This document shows, one piece after another, positions 1 to 5,272 of a stretch of DNA of 5,272 nucleotides. The notes under the pieces were generated by a model. The model searched no databases. It was not told where the DNA came from and saw only the letters and a list, made by a program, of their open reading frames with translations. Origin of the DNA: Candidatus Acidiferrales bacterium. Its GTDB lineage: Bacteria > Acidobacteriota > Terriglobia > Acidiferrales > UBA7541. The position numbers were made by a program, and so were the translations under genes. Location of the stretch: positions 1 to 5,272 of the forward strand of contig CATPAM010000237.1 of NCBI GenBank assembly GCA_955651735.1. The letters run 5' to 3'. Position 1 is the stretch's first letter. The number at the start of each line of letters is the position of its first letter.

Positions 1-1
1 C

Positions 2-631
2 CTCTATCACTCTCTGATTTTGAACGAACCCTTCGATCGAATTACTCAGAAATCGCAAGTCGAGCGCCTGGATGTGGTGCCAGCGGATAAGAATCTTGCT
101 GGTGCCGCTGTCGAATTGGTTTCCGCCGAGGGGCGCGAATATAAACTAAAGTCTGTTCTGAATGGACTTCGAGAGAAATACCGCTTCATCGTTCTGGATT
201 GTCCTCCCGCGCTGGATTTGTTGACTTTGAATGCCCTGGTTGCCGCAGACGCGGTGCTGGTGCCGATTCAATGCGAGTATCTGGCACTGGAAGGTGTTTC
301 GGAGCTCCTCGATACGCTTATGCGCATCCGCAGGACTTTGAATCCGAGTCTCGAGATCGAGGGAATTTTGCTCACAATGTACGATGAACGGACGACCTTA
401 TCGCGCCAGGTCGCCACGGACCTGCGTAGTTTCTTCGGCGCGCAGATTTTTCAGAGCGTCATTCCGCGCAACGTTCGCCTGGCAGAAGCTCCAAGTTTTG
501 GTAAACCTATTATTTTCTATGATGTCCACAGCAAAGGGGCCGAAGGATACACGCAACTGGCCCAGGAGGTCATCGTCAATGCCGAGAAACGCACTGGGAC
601 GGGGGCTCGGAGCGCTCATTCGGGAGCCTGA
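2..631 (+). CDS. parA: ParA/Soj chromosome-partitioning ATPase, 5' end cut by window edge
   Basis: This is a deviant Walker-type ATPase that binds DNA non-specifically as an ATP dimer and, with ParB, moves or anchors the replication-origin region. The frame is open from base 2, so the TTG at 20 is an internal leucine rather than the start. About 60 N-terminal residues, including the Walker A (KGGVGKT-type) loop, lie outside the window. In the 209 visible residues I recognise LDVVPADKNLAGAAVELV, the Walker B segment FIVLDCPPALDLLTLNAL (its Asp at 197-199), PIQCEYLALEGVSELL, and the C-terminal VIPRNVRLAEAPSFGKPI and SKGAEGY blocks. All align closely, from memory, with B. subtilis Soj, so it is a chromosomal ParA and not a plasmid type. 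The last 17 or so residues, rich in Gly, Ala, Ser and Arg, extend past the conserved fold and lie in the overlap with parB. The upstream promoter and any upstream genes cannot be seen. Confidence 0.97.
   Translation, partial: LYHSLILNEPFDRITQKSQVERLDVVPADKNLAGAAVELVSAEGREYKLKSVLNGLREKYRFIVLDCPPALDLLTLNALVAADAVLVPIQCEYLALEGVSELLDTLMRIRRTLNPSLEIEGILLTMYDERTTLSRQVATDLRSFFGAQIFQSVIPRNVRLAEAPSFGKPIIFYDVHSKGAEGYTQLAQEVIVNAEKRTGTGARSAHSGA
564..570 (+). promoter_or_regulatory. Ribosome binding site of parB
   Basis: AGGAGGT lies 8 nt before the ATG at 579 and is a near-perfect Shine-Dalgarno sequence inside the parA coding region. It fixes the parB start even though a much longer open frame begins at 384. 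It also indicates that parB has its own initiation signal in addition to coupling with parA translation. Confidence 0.88.
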
Positions 632-1490
632 TTCGCAGGTTCCGACTGCAGCACCAGTGTCCGGGTCGCCTTCCACGAGTACCGCGGCGGTACCAGCCCG
701 CGAGCCAATGTCGGCGGGCCCACAAGAAATAGATACGGATTTGATTCAACCTAGCCCGTTCCAACCCCGCACACGGTTCCGGGAAGAAGCTTTGGAGGAG
801 TTGGCTCGCTCCATCAAGGCCAGCGGCATCATTCAGCCGCTGGTCGTGCGGCCGGTTGGTGGACGTTACCAGCTAATCGCGGGCGAACGCCGCTGGCGTG
901 CTGCGCAGCGCGCCGGACTGACCAGGGTTTCCGCAATCGTTCGCCAGGTTTCCGATGAATTAGCGCTGGAAATGACCCTGGTCGAAAACATCCAACGCGA
1001 AGATCTGAACGCCATCGAAACGGCCCGAGCTTTCGAGCGGCTCATGGAGGAATTTCAACTCACGCAGGAATCTGTCGCTGAACGCACCGGCAAGGACCGT
1101 GCAACCGTCGCCAACGCAGTTCGCCTGCTGAAGTTGGAGCCAACGATTCAGGAGTGGATCGAGGAAGGCAAACTTAGTGCCGGGCACGGCCGCGCGCTGC
1201 TGGCGGTCGCCGACACGCAACTCCGAATGCGCTATGCGCACCGCGCCGCGCGCGGCGGTTTGACGGTCCGGCAGATCGAACGCCTGGCGGCGCGCCGTGC
1301 GCGCACCGGAGGCGCAGCAGCGGGTGTTCCGCACGACGCCAACATTCGTGCCGCGCTCGACGAATTGCAGCGCCACCTCGGCACCAAGGTTCTGTTGCGA
1401 GAAAAGACCAAAGTGCGACCGGGACAGCTGGTGCTGGAGTATTACAACGACGCCCAACTGATGGGCTTGTACGATCGATTGATGAAGTAG
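579..1490 (+). CDS. parB: ParB/Spo0J chromosome-partitioning CTPase and parS-binding protein
   Basis: This 303-residue ParB binds parS sites, spreads as a CTP-dependent clamp and stimulates ParA. The N-terminus has the LGRGLGALI motif (residues 6-14) that family members use to contact ParA, followed by a Pro/Ser/Ala/Thr-rich linker (about 20-48). The N-terminal domain carries SPFQPR (59-64), the CTP-binding box GERRWRAAQRAG (102-113) and LVENIQREDLN (134-144). A helix-turn-helix (about 160-186, LTQESVAERTGKDRATVANA) precedes SAGHGRALL (200-208). The C-terminal part (about 252-303) matches the dimerisation domain. The frame is open back to 384, but the start at 579 is supported by the strong Shine-Dalgarno and by the conserved N-terminal motif. 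The start lies 53 nt inside parA, so the two genes are an operon and probably translationally coupled. Length is typical and no key residue is missing. I found no full parS palindrome in the window. Confidence 0.97.
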   Translation: MPRNALGRGLGALIREPDSQVPTAAPVSGSPSTSTAAVPAREPMSAGPQEIDTDLIQPSPFQPRTRFREEALEELARSIKASGIIQPLVVRPVGGRYQLIAGERRWRAAQRAGLTRVSAIVRQVSDELALEMTLVENIQREDLNAIETARAFERLMEEFQLTQESVAERTGKDRATVANAVRLLKLEPTIQEWIEEGKLSAGHGRALLAVADTQLRMRYAHRAARGGLTVRQIERLAARRARTGGAAAGVPHDANIRAALDELQRHLGTKVLLREKTKVRPGQLVLEYYNDAQLMGLYDRLMK

Positions 1491-1491
1491 G

Positions 1492-1513
1492 TCGGCTCGC
1501 CAGGACGTGCCGA
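1492..1513 (+). terminator. Weak hairpin just after parB, possible terminator or attenuating structure
   Basis: TCGGC (1492-1496) pairs with GCCGA (1509-1513). After a T-T mismatch, CG pairs with CG and closes a six-base CCAGGA loop. It begins one base after the parB stop codon. No T-run follows, so it does not look like an efficient intrinsic terminator. It may simply stabilise the mRNA 3' end or be chance. Confidence 0.22.
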
Positions 1514-1559
1514 GTTACTCAACCATCGCCTGATTCGACACTTCCGAGGCAACGCTTCG

Positions 1560-1587
1560 TTGACTTGTCCGCGGGTGTCGCTAGAGT
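1560..1587 (+). promoter_or_regulatory. Candidate sigma70-type promoter for the bactofilin gene
   Basis: TTGACT (1560-1565, five of six matches to the -35 consensus) is followed after 16 bp by TAGAGT (1582-1587, four of six matches to the -10 consensus). Initiation would fall near 1594, about 20 nt before the bactofilin ATG. This would allow bactofilin expression independent of parAB, though read-through from parB remains possible. The call rests on motif matching by eye. Confidence 0.42.
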
Positions 1588-1614
1588 AGTAAGGAGTCAA
1601 TCCTGGGGGTAGCC

Positions 1615-2031
1615 ATGTCGTGGAAGTGGCCCGGCTCAGCTACAAAGGGCGCAAGCAGCGAAGAGTGGACAGGTTTCATCGACCAAGGCGTGACCCTTGA
1701 GGGCACGCTTACCGTCACAGGAACGTTCCGCATTGACGGCAATGTCAAAGGAAACATCATCTCAGAGCAAACGGTTATCCTGGGCGAAGGCGCGAAGGTC
1801 GAGGGACAGATCGAGGGCAACCGGGTAGTGATTTCCGGCCGCTTCGATGGTGTGATCTTTGCCAAAGGGCGTGTTGAGATTGAAGCCAAAGGCGTCGTTA
1901 CCGGCGAGGTTCACTCCCCGTGCATGGTCATTGATCCTGGGGGAATCTTCGATGGCCGCTGCCACATGCTGGCCTCTTCAGACGCCGTCTCGAGCGTAAC
2001 GATTCCCATTCGCGCTGCCAGCACAGCCTAA
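1615..2031 (+). CDS. Bactofilin (polymer-forming cytoskeletal protein)
   Basis: This 138-residue protein belongs to the bactofilin family (formerly DUF583). These small proteins assemble without nucleotide into filaments of stacked right-handed beta-helices, usually on the inner face of the membrane. The core (about residues 20-120) shows the family pattern of short beta-strands broken by Gly and Asp turns: FIDQGVTLEGTLTVTGTFRI, then DGNVKGNI, VILGEGAKVEGQI, VVISGRFDGVI, VEIEAKGVVTGEV, and finally MVIDPGGIFDGRCHM. Short tails flank it: 1-19 (with MSWKW, a possible membrane-contacting end) and 121-138. There is no signal peptide or membrane helix. The ATG is the only reasonable start, because an in-frame TAG lies at 1582-1584. 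The nearest purine-rich element is GGGGGT, 4 bp upstream, while AAGGAG at 1591 is too distant, so initiation may be modest. Its position after parAB recalls Myxococcus, where bactofilins BacNOP act with ParABS and PadC. A cell-shape or surface-attachment role is the alternative. Confidence 0.93.
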   Translation: MSWKWPGSATKGASSEEWTGFIDQGVTLEGTLTVTGTFRIDGNVKGNIISEQTVILGEGAKVEGQIEGNRVVISGRFDGVIFAKGRVEIEAKGVVTGEVHSPCMVIDPGGIFDGRCHMLASSDAVSSVTIPIRAASTA

Positions 2032-2140
2032 GTCCCGCCAAGAGCATGCTAACCTTCAATCAACGATACAGAAGTTAGGACGGTCTGACCGCCCGCTTCC
2101 ACACACACTAACCATTATTCGGCTGCATTCCTGAAGAAGG
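2032..2140. repeat. Convergent intergenic gap with related CTAACC/GGTTAG inverted repeats
   Basis: This gap separates the 3' ends of the bactofilin gene and the rhomboid gene. CTAACCTTC at 2049-2057 has an exact inverted copy, GAAGGTTAG, at 2136-2144, the last four bases of which run into the rhomboid stop-codon end. CTAACC recurs at 2108-2113, and GAAGTTAG at 2071-2078 is a near-inverted copy of the first element. A short CGGT-CTG-ACCG hairpin sits at 2081-2091. These could form alternative 3'-end structures for either transcript, but none is followed by a T-run on either strand, so no classical intrinsic terminator is called. No gene is visible here. Confidence 0.4.
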
Positions 2141-3646
2141 TTAGACCCTGGCTGTGGGAGTCTCAGTTGCAGACAGCGCCTTTTGCGCTTCCAGAATTCC
2201 GCCCTGGATGTTCATCTCCCAATCCACGTGGGGAACGGGCGAATCCGCAGCGGCCTTGTAAAACCGCAGGGCCTCTGCGGGCCGGTTCAACTTCGTTTGC
2301 GACAGTCTTCCCGCAGCCATCAAGGCCAGTAAGGATTGCCGTTCGTTCGGATGGGAGCGCGCCAACCTATCGTATTCCTCGACGGCGCGCTCAAAATTCT
2401 GCTGGCCTTCCGCGGCGCGGCAAAGTTCCAGCCAGGTGGACGCGGGCATGCGCTCGCCGCCGGAATTCAGGTACTCTCCAAAATCCTGCCAAGCGGCATC
2501 GACGTTCTGTGCCTTCAGGTGCATCTGGCAAAGCTTGATGATCGCCTCGTGGTACTTCGGAATGTCATTCTTGCGCCAGTAGAACTGCGACAAAAGGGTC
2601 CAAGCATCAATCGAAGCCGAAGTGCTGGCCGTGTGCGTTTGCAGAATGGCGATAGCTTCGTCTAGTTTTCCTTGATCCATTTTTTCGGCCGCTTGCACGA
2701 TAGCTGGATCGGCGGTCCAGGCGACTTTCGCTTCGATGGCTTGATTGGCCACGTGCTCCAGCCCGGAATAGCTGAGCCCGACCGCGCCCACCGCGCCGAA
2801 CACAAAGCCTCCGACGTGGGCCCAATGCGCTACTCCTGAAGAGCTCCCGAAAATCGCTCCCGAAAATATCTCCATGCTCAACCAGAGGGGAAGCAACCAG
2901 TACGCGCGCGCATGAAATCGGTAAGACCGAAAACCAAAGCCAAATAGCCACAGCATTTCGATTTTGGTCTTTGGATAGCGTACCAAGAACGCTCCCATCA
3001 GAGCGGCGACAGCGCCGGACGCGCCCAGCGTGGGGATGATGCTGCCGGGACTCGCCCAGGCGTAAAACTGCAGCGCCATCGCCCCGGAAACAAAATAGAA
3101 GATGGGATAAATGACGCGCCCCCACGTATCTTCGAGAATGGCGCCCGCAAGCCATAAAAACCACATGTTACCGATGATGTGCAGCCAGCCGCCGTGCAGA
3201 AAATTCGCGGTAATGTACGAAATTGGCTGCGGGTGCGCAGGAATGAAGGCGTAGCGCTGCAGAATCGAGTTGTGCTCAAGCTCCGCGAATTGCTGCTCCA
3301 GCGAATCCATCTGTCGCTGCAATTCAACAGGATCTTCGATCAAGTGCATTTTCGCGTCCCACGCGTCAACAACCTCCCGGTTTTGCGAAGTGACTCGACG
3401 CCACACAGCCGGACTCTCTTTTTGAAACCTGGTCACGAATTCCTGCGCCTCGGCGTTCATGCTGAGTTCCGGGTGCATGGCTGCAAGCAGGAGAATGTGC
3501 GCGCGCACCTCCGAGCGCTGGGGATTCTGCGCTTCGATTTGCCAGTGGGTTCCCAAAAAAGCGAGGATGTTAATGGCAATGATGGCGATGGAGATGACCG
3601 GCCAACGGCGGCCCTCCATGTTCTCGTGGCGCAAAGGAATCAGCAT
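2141..3646 (-). CDS. Rhomboid-family intramembrane serine protease with C-terminal TPR-like region
   Basis: Rhomboids cleave transmembrane substrates within the lipid bilayer. The 501-residue protein starts with MLIPLRHEN, then helix TM1 (about 15-33). A long hydrophilic, largely helical segment (about 34-143) follows before TM2, where HIIGN (156-160) gives the His and Asn of the oxyanion region. TM3 is about 177-197. TM4 holds the nucleophile in GASGAVAALMG (Ser210, codon 3017-3019). TM5 is about 248-268, and TM6 contains AHVGGF with the catalytic His277. The dyad is therefore intact and activity is likely. Residues about 312-490 are Ala- and Leu-rich helical pairs resembling tetratricopeptide repeats, for example KMDQGKLDEAIAIL and NFERAVEEYDRLA. 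With six helices and an N-in topology, these would be cytoplasmic. B. subtilis GluP is a known rhomboid with C-terminal TPRs. The start is fixed by AGGGAGG 9 nt upstream. The gene stands alone on the minus strand and the substrate cannot be predicted. Confidence 0.93.
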   Translation of the reverse strand: MLIPLRHENMEGRRWPVISIAIIAINILAFLGTHWQIEAQNPQRSEVRAHILLLAAMHPELSMNAEAQEFVTRFQKESPAVWRRVTSQNREVVDAWDAKMHLIEDPVELQRQMDSLEQQFAELEHNSILQRYAFIPAHPQPISYITANFLHGGWLHIIGNMWFLWLAGAILEDTWGRVIYPIFYFVSGAMALQFYAWASPGSIIPTLGASGAVAALMGAFLVRYPKTKIEMLWLFGFGFRSYRFHARAYWLLPLWLSMEIFSGAIFGSSSGVAHWAHVGGFVFGAVGAVGLSYSGLEHVANQAIEAKVAWTADPAIVQAAEKMDQGKLDEAIAILQTHTASTSASIDAWTLLSQFYWRKNDIPKYHEAIIKLCQMHLKAQNVDAAWQDFGEYLNSGGERMPASTWLELCRAAEGQQNFERAVEEYDRLARSHPNERQSLLALMAAGRLSQTKLNRPAEALRFYKAAADSPVPHVDWEMNIQGGILEAQKALSATETPTARV

Positions 3647-3655
3647 CGTTCGACG

Positions 3656-3662
3656 CCTCCCT
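3656..3662 (-). promoter_or_regulatory. Ribosome binding site of the rhomboid gene
   Basis: On the minus strand AGGGAGG lies 9 nt before the ATG at 3644-3646, a strong Shine-Dalgarno that settles the start. A CTGGC/GCCAG inverted repeat (3661-3665 with 3673-3677) partly touches it and could slightly limit ribosome access in the leader. I could not find a convincing -35/-10 pair for this gene farther upstream. Confidence 0.72.
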
Positions 3663-3746
3663 GGCTCGGAGCGCCAGAAGTATTGTCTTCAGTTTAGGAG
3701 CAGGCTGTGCCGCAAGAAGGTTTATTCCCGGCGGTTCCTGCAATAA

Positions 3747-3764
3747 GTAACGGTTAAGCGATAC
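3747..3764. promoter_or_regulatory. Imperfect dyad in the rhomboid-purD divergent intergenic region, possible operator
   Basis: GTAACGGTTAAGCGATAC is an 18-bp imperfect palindrome in which seven of nine symmetric pairs match. It lies in a locally AT-richer part of the 229-bp gap between the divergent starts, about 100 bp from the rhomboid ATG and 55 bp upstream of the purD -35 element. It does not resemble the E. coli PurR box. A regulator site is possible, and so is coincidence. Confidence 0.18.
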
Positions 3765-3818
3765 GAAACACGGATGGGGCCGGCCGGTTTGGGCGCGACG
3801 GCGGTGATTGGCGTTAGG

Positions 3819-3847
3819 TTGACAGCACTCGGGACTGGCTCTATCGT
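3819..3847 (+). promoter_or_regulatory. Probable sigma70-type promoter of purD
   Basis: TTGACA (3819-3824) is a perfect -35 hexamer. After exactly 17 bp comes TATCGT (3842-3847), matching four of six -10 positions including the leading TAT and final T. Transcription would start around 3854, giving a leader of about 20 nt that contains the AGAGG Shine-Dalgarno (3864-3868, 7 nt before the ATG). Such a short leader leaves no room for a purine riboswitch. Confidence 0.62.
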
Positions 3848-3875
3848 TCCGAAGAAGCTGGCAAGAGGAAAATAG

Positions 3876-5165
3876 ATGAAGATTTTGGTCATCGGTAGCG
3901 GGGGGCGCGAGCACGCACTGGTCTGGAAGCTAAAACAGAGCCCGCGAGTCGAGAAAATCTGGTGTGCACCCGGAAATGGTGGAATCGAAGCCGAAGCGGA
4001 GTGCCTGCCCACCGATCTCGCGGATGTTCCCGGACTTGTTGCCTTGGGAGAGCGACTCAGTCCCGACCTAACCATTGTCGGGCCGGAACTACCCTTAGTG
4101 AACGGGATGGGCGACGCCTTCCGCACCCGCGGCTGGCCGATCGTGGCACCTTCAAAACAGGCTGCGCAGCTTGAAGGTAGCAAGATTTTCGCGAAGCAGT
4201 TTTTGCGCCGGCAAGGCATTCCGACCGCGCAAATGTACGGCGAGTTCGCCACCTCGCAGGACGCTATTACCGCGCTCTCCGGCGTGAACTGGCCGGTAGT
4301 CATAAAGGCGGATGGTTTGTGCGCCGGCAAAGGAGTATTTGTCGCTCAAGACGCGGCGGCCGCCGAAGATTTTATCCGGCGAGTGATGGACAAAAATGAG
4401 CTTGGAACCGGCGGAAAACGTTTGCTGTTGGAGGAGACGCTCGAGGGCGAAGAGCTGTCTTTTATGGTAGTTACGGATGGCCAGCATTACGCCTCGCTGG
4501 TGCCGACCCGCGATCACAAGCGAGTTTTTGACAGCAACCGCGGCCCCAACACGGGCGGTATGGGTGCCTATTCGACGGACGAACTCTTGCCACCAAAGCT
4601 GAGAAAACACATCTTAGATTCAATCGTTGAGCCCACCATGCGTGGGTTGACCTCCGAGGGAATTCTGTATCAGGGCTTCCTTTACGTCGGCTTGATGCTA
4701 ACCGCTTCAGGACCCAAGGTGCTCGAGTTTAATTGCCGGTTAGGAGATCCCGAGACACAAGCAATCGTCGCGCGGATGGATTTCGACCTAGCGCAAGTTC
4801 TTGCCGAGCTTGCCGCCGAAACCCTGGAGCCATCTAGGTTGAGATGGAAACCAGGCGCCAGCGCGTGTGTTGTTATAGCTTCAAGGGGATATCCGGGCAA
4901 GTTCGCTACGGGAATAAAGATCGACGGCCTAACCGATGCAGAGCGTGTTAACGGTGTGAAGATCTTCCATGCTGGCACCCACCGGAAAGACGACTCGATT
5001 TTCACGAGTGGTGGCCGGGTTCTCGGCGTGACCTCCGCAAGCGATTCCATCGAAGCAGCTATGGCCACGGCGTACGACGCTGTGGGAAAGATTCGCTTTG
5101 AAGGTATGCACTTTCGCAAAGATATCGCCGCCAATGCGCGCCGAGTGCAGGCGGCCGGGGACTGA
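3876..5165 (+). CDS. purD: Phosphoribosylamine-glycine ligase (GAR synthetase)
   Basis: PurD is cytoplasmic and catalyses the second step of de novo purine synthesis: phosphoribosylamine plus glycine plus ATP gives glycinamide ribonucleotide, ADP and phosphate. At 429 residues it has the length of E. coli PurD. The N-terminal domain begins with MKILVIGSGGREHAL (GSGGREHAL at 7-15) and contains VGPELPLVNG (68-77). The ATP-grasp part shows APSKQAAQLEGSKIFAK (91-107), VIKADGLCAGKGV (142-154), EGEELSFM (190-197), PTRDHKRVFD (210-219), GPNTGGMGAY (223-232) and the metal-binding block EFNCRLGDPETQ (284-295), which has Leu where Phe is most usual. The C-terminal domain (about 325-420) contains SACVVIASRGYPG and IFHAGT. 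All catalytic motifs appear intact. The gene has its own promoter and a good Shine-Dalgarno, and is transcribed away from the rhomboid gene. No other purine gene is visible in the window. Confidence 0.98.
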   Translation: MKILVIGSGGREHALVWKLKQSPRVEKIWCAPGNGGIEAEAECLPTDLADVPGLVALGERLSPDLTIVGPELPLVNGMGDAFRTRGWPIVAPSKQAAQLEGSKIFAKQFLRRQGIPTAQMYGEFATSQDAITALSGVNWPVVIKADGLCAGKGVFVAQDAAAAEDFIRRVMDKNELGTGGKRLLLEETLEGEELSFMVVTDGQHYASLVPTRDHKRVFDSNRGPNTGGMGAYSTDELLPPKLRKHILDSIVEPTMRGLTSEGILYQGFLYVGLMLTASGPKVLEFNCRLGDPETQAIVARMDFDLAQVLAELAAETLEPSRLRWKPGASACVVIASRGYPGKFATGIKIDGLTDAERVNGVKIFHAGTHRKDDSIFTSGGRVLGVTSASDSIEAAMATAYDAVGKIRFEGMHFRKDIAANARRVQAAGD

Positions 5166-5215
5166 GACATGGCAAGTGGGATGGGTCTATTCCGCGCCCC
5201 GCAGGGCACCTACCG

Positions 5216-5272
5216 ATGGTGGAGATCGAGGAGATTCGCGCGTTGCAGGATTCAGGACTCGCGGGGTGCGCC
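5216..5272 (+). CDS. Possible start of a downstream gene, cut by the right edge
   Basis: The ATG at 5216 opens a frame reading MVEIEEIRALQDSGLAGCA to the window end. It starts 50 bp after the purD stop, with only a weak AGGG (5203-5206) 9 nt upstream. The predicted residues look like a normal amphipathic helix and codon use resembles the neighbours. The same frame is open upstream through 5166. A competing frame from ATG 5169, only 3 bp after the purD stop codon, is also open to the edge but is rich in AGA, AGG and TGG codons and has no clear Shine-Dalgarno. I do not recognise a family in 19 residues. This is a guess that a gene follows purD, perhaps cotranscribed with it. Confidence 0.25.
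   Translation, partial: MVEIEEIRALQDSGLAGCA

Noticed and set aside
20..22. TTG at 20 as the parA start
   Set aside because: The frame is open upstream, and the residues before it (LYHSLI) align with the Soj region before the NLAGAE-type block. Starting here would remove the Walker A loop.
384..578. Upstream extension of the ParB frame back to ATG 384
   Set aside because: It lies inside conserved ParA coding sequence, the translated extension resembles no ParB, and the start at 579 has an excellent Shine-Dalgarno and the conserved N-terminal motif.
960..1457. Minus-strand open frame of 165 codons opposite parB
   Set aside because: It is wholly antisense to conserved parB, with low-complexity Arg- and Ala-rich stretches, so it is a shadow frame.
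3179..3697. Plus-strand open frame of 172 codons opposite the rhomboid start
   Set aside because: It is antisense to the conserved rhomboid N-terminal half and crosses its ribosome binding site, with no recognisable product.
3761..3772. TGTTTC on the minus strand as a parS half site
   Set aside because: Only the first six bases match the parS palindrome; the other half is absent. No full parS was found by eye anywhere in the window.
3778..3785. Perfect palindrome GGCCGGCC in the intergenic region
   Set aside because: It is short and GC-only, and is likely by chance in this composition. No repeat or promoter context supports a function.
3722..4330. Minus-strand open frame of about 200 codons opposite the purD start
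   Set aside because: It is antisense to strongly conserved purD codons and crosses its promoter, and the product resembles no known protein. Open antisense frames are expected in GC-rich genes.

Overview
The window is a stretch of bacterial chromosome with four complete protein-coding genes, one gene cut by the left edge and a possible gene start at the right edge. The base composition is moderately GC-rich, genes are tightly packed, and I see no insertion sequence, tRNA, rRNA, CRISPR array or phage gene. ParA, ParB and bactofilin in a row, next to a rhomboid protease carrying a long N-terminal loop and a C-terminal TPR-like region, suggest a free-living Gram-negative bacterium, most likely of the Acidobacteriota. 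That assignment is inferred from gene content and protein style, not proven by any marker here.

Left part (2-2031, plus strand): the 3' three quarters of parA (Soj-type ATPase) run into parB through a 53-nt overlap. ParB is a full chromosomal-type partition protein. After a 124-bp gap with a plausible sigma70-like promoter comes a bactofilin. ParA and ParB segregate the chromosome origin region; bactofilins form filaments that in some bacteria position the ParABS machinery. The three genes therefore look like a chromosome-segregation and cell-organisation cluster.

Middle (2032-3646): a 109-bp convergent gap with related inverted repeats, then a minus-strand gene for a 501-residue rhomboid intramembrane serine protease. 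It has an intact Ser/His dyad, an unusually long loop after the first membrane helix, and a TPR-like C-terminal region.

Right part (3647-5272): a 229-bp divergent intergenic region with a good promoter in front of purD, the glycinamide ribonucleotide synthetase of purine biosynthesis. The last 107 bp follow purD and may hold the beginning of another plus-strand gene.

Most of the window is ordinary housekeeping content. I do not see a previously undescribed system. The points most worth a second look are the rhomboid-TPR architecture, the linkage of bactofilin to parAB, and the overlap that encodes the ParA-interacting motif of ParB inside the end of parA.
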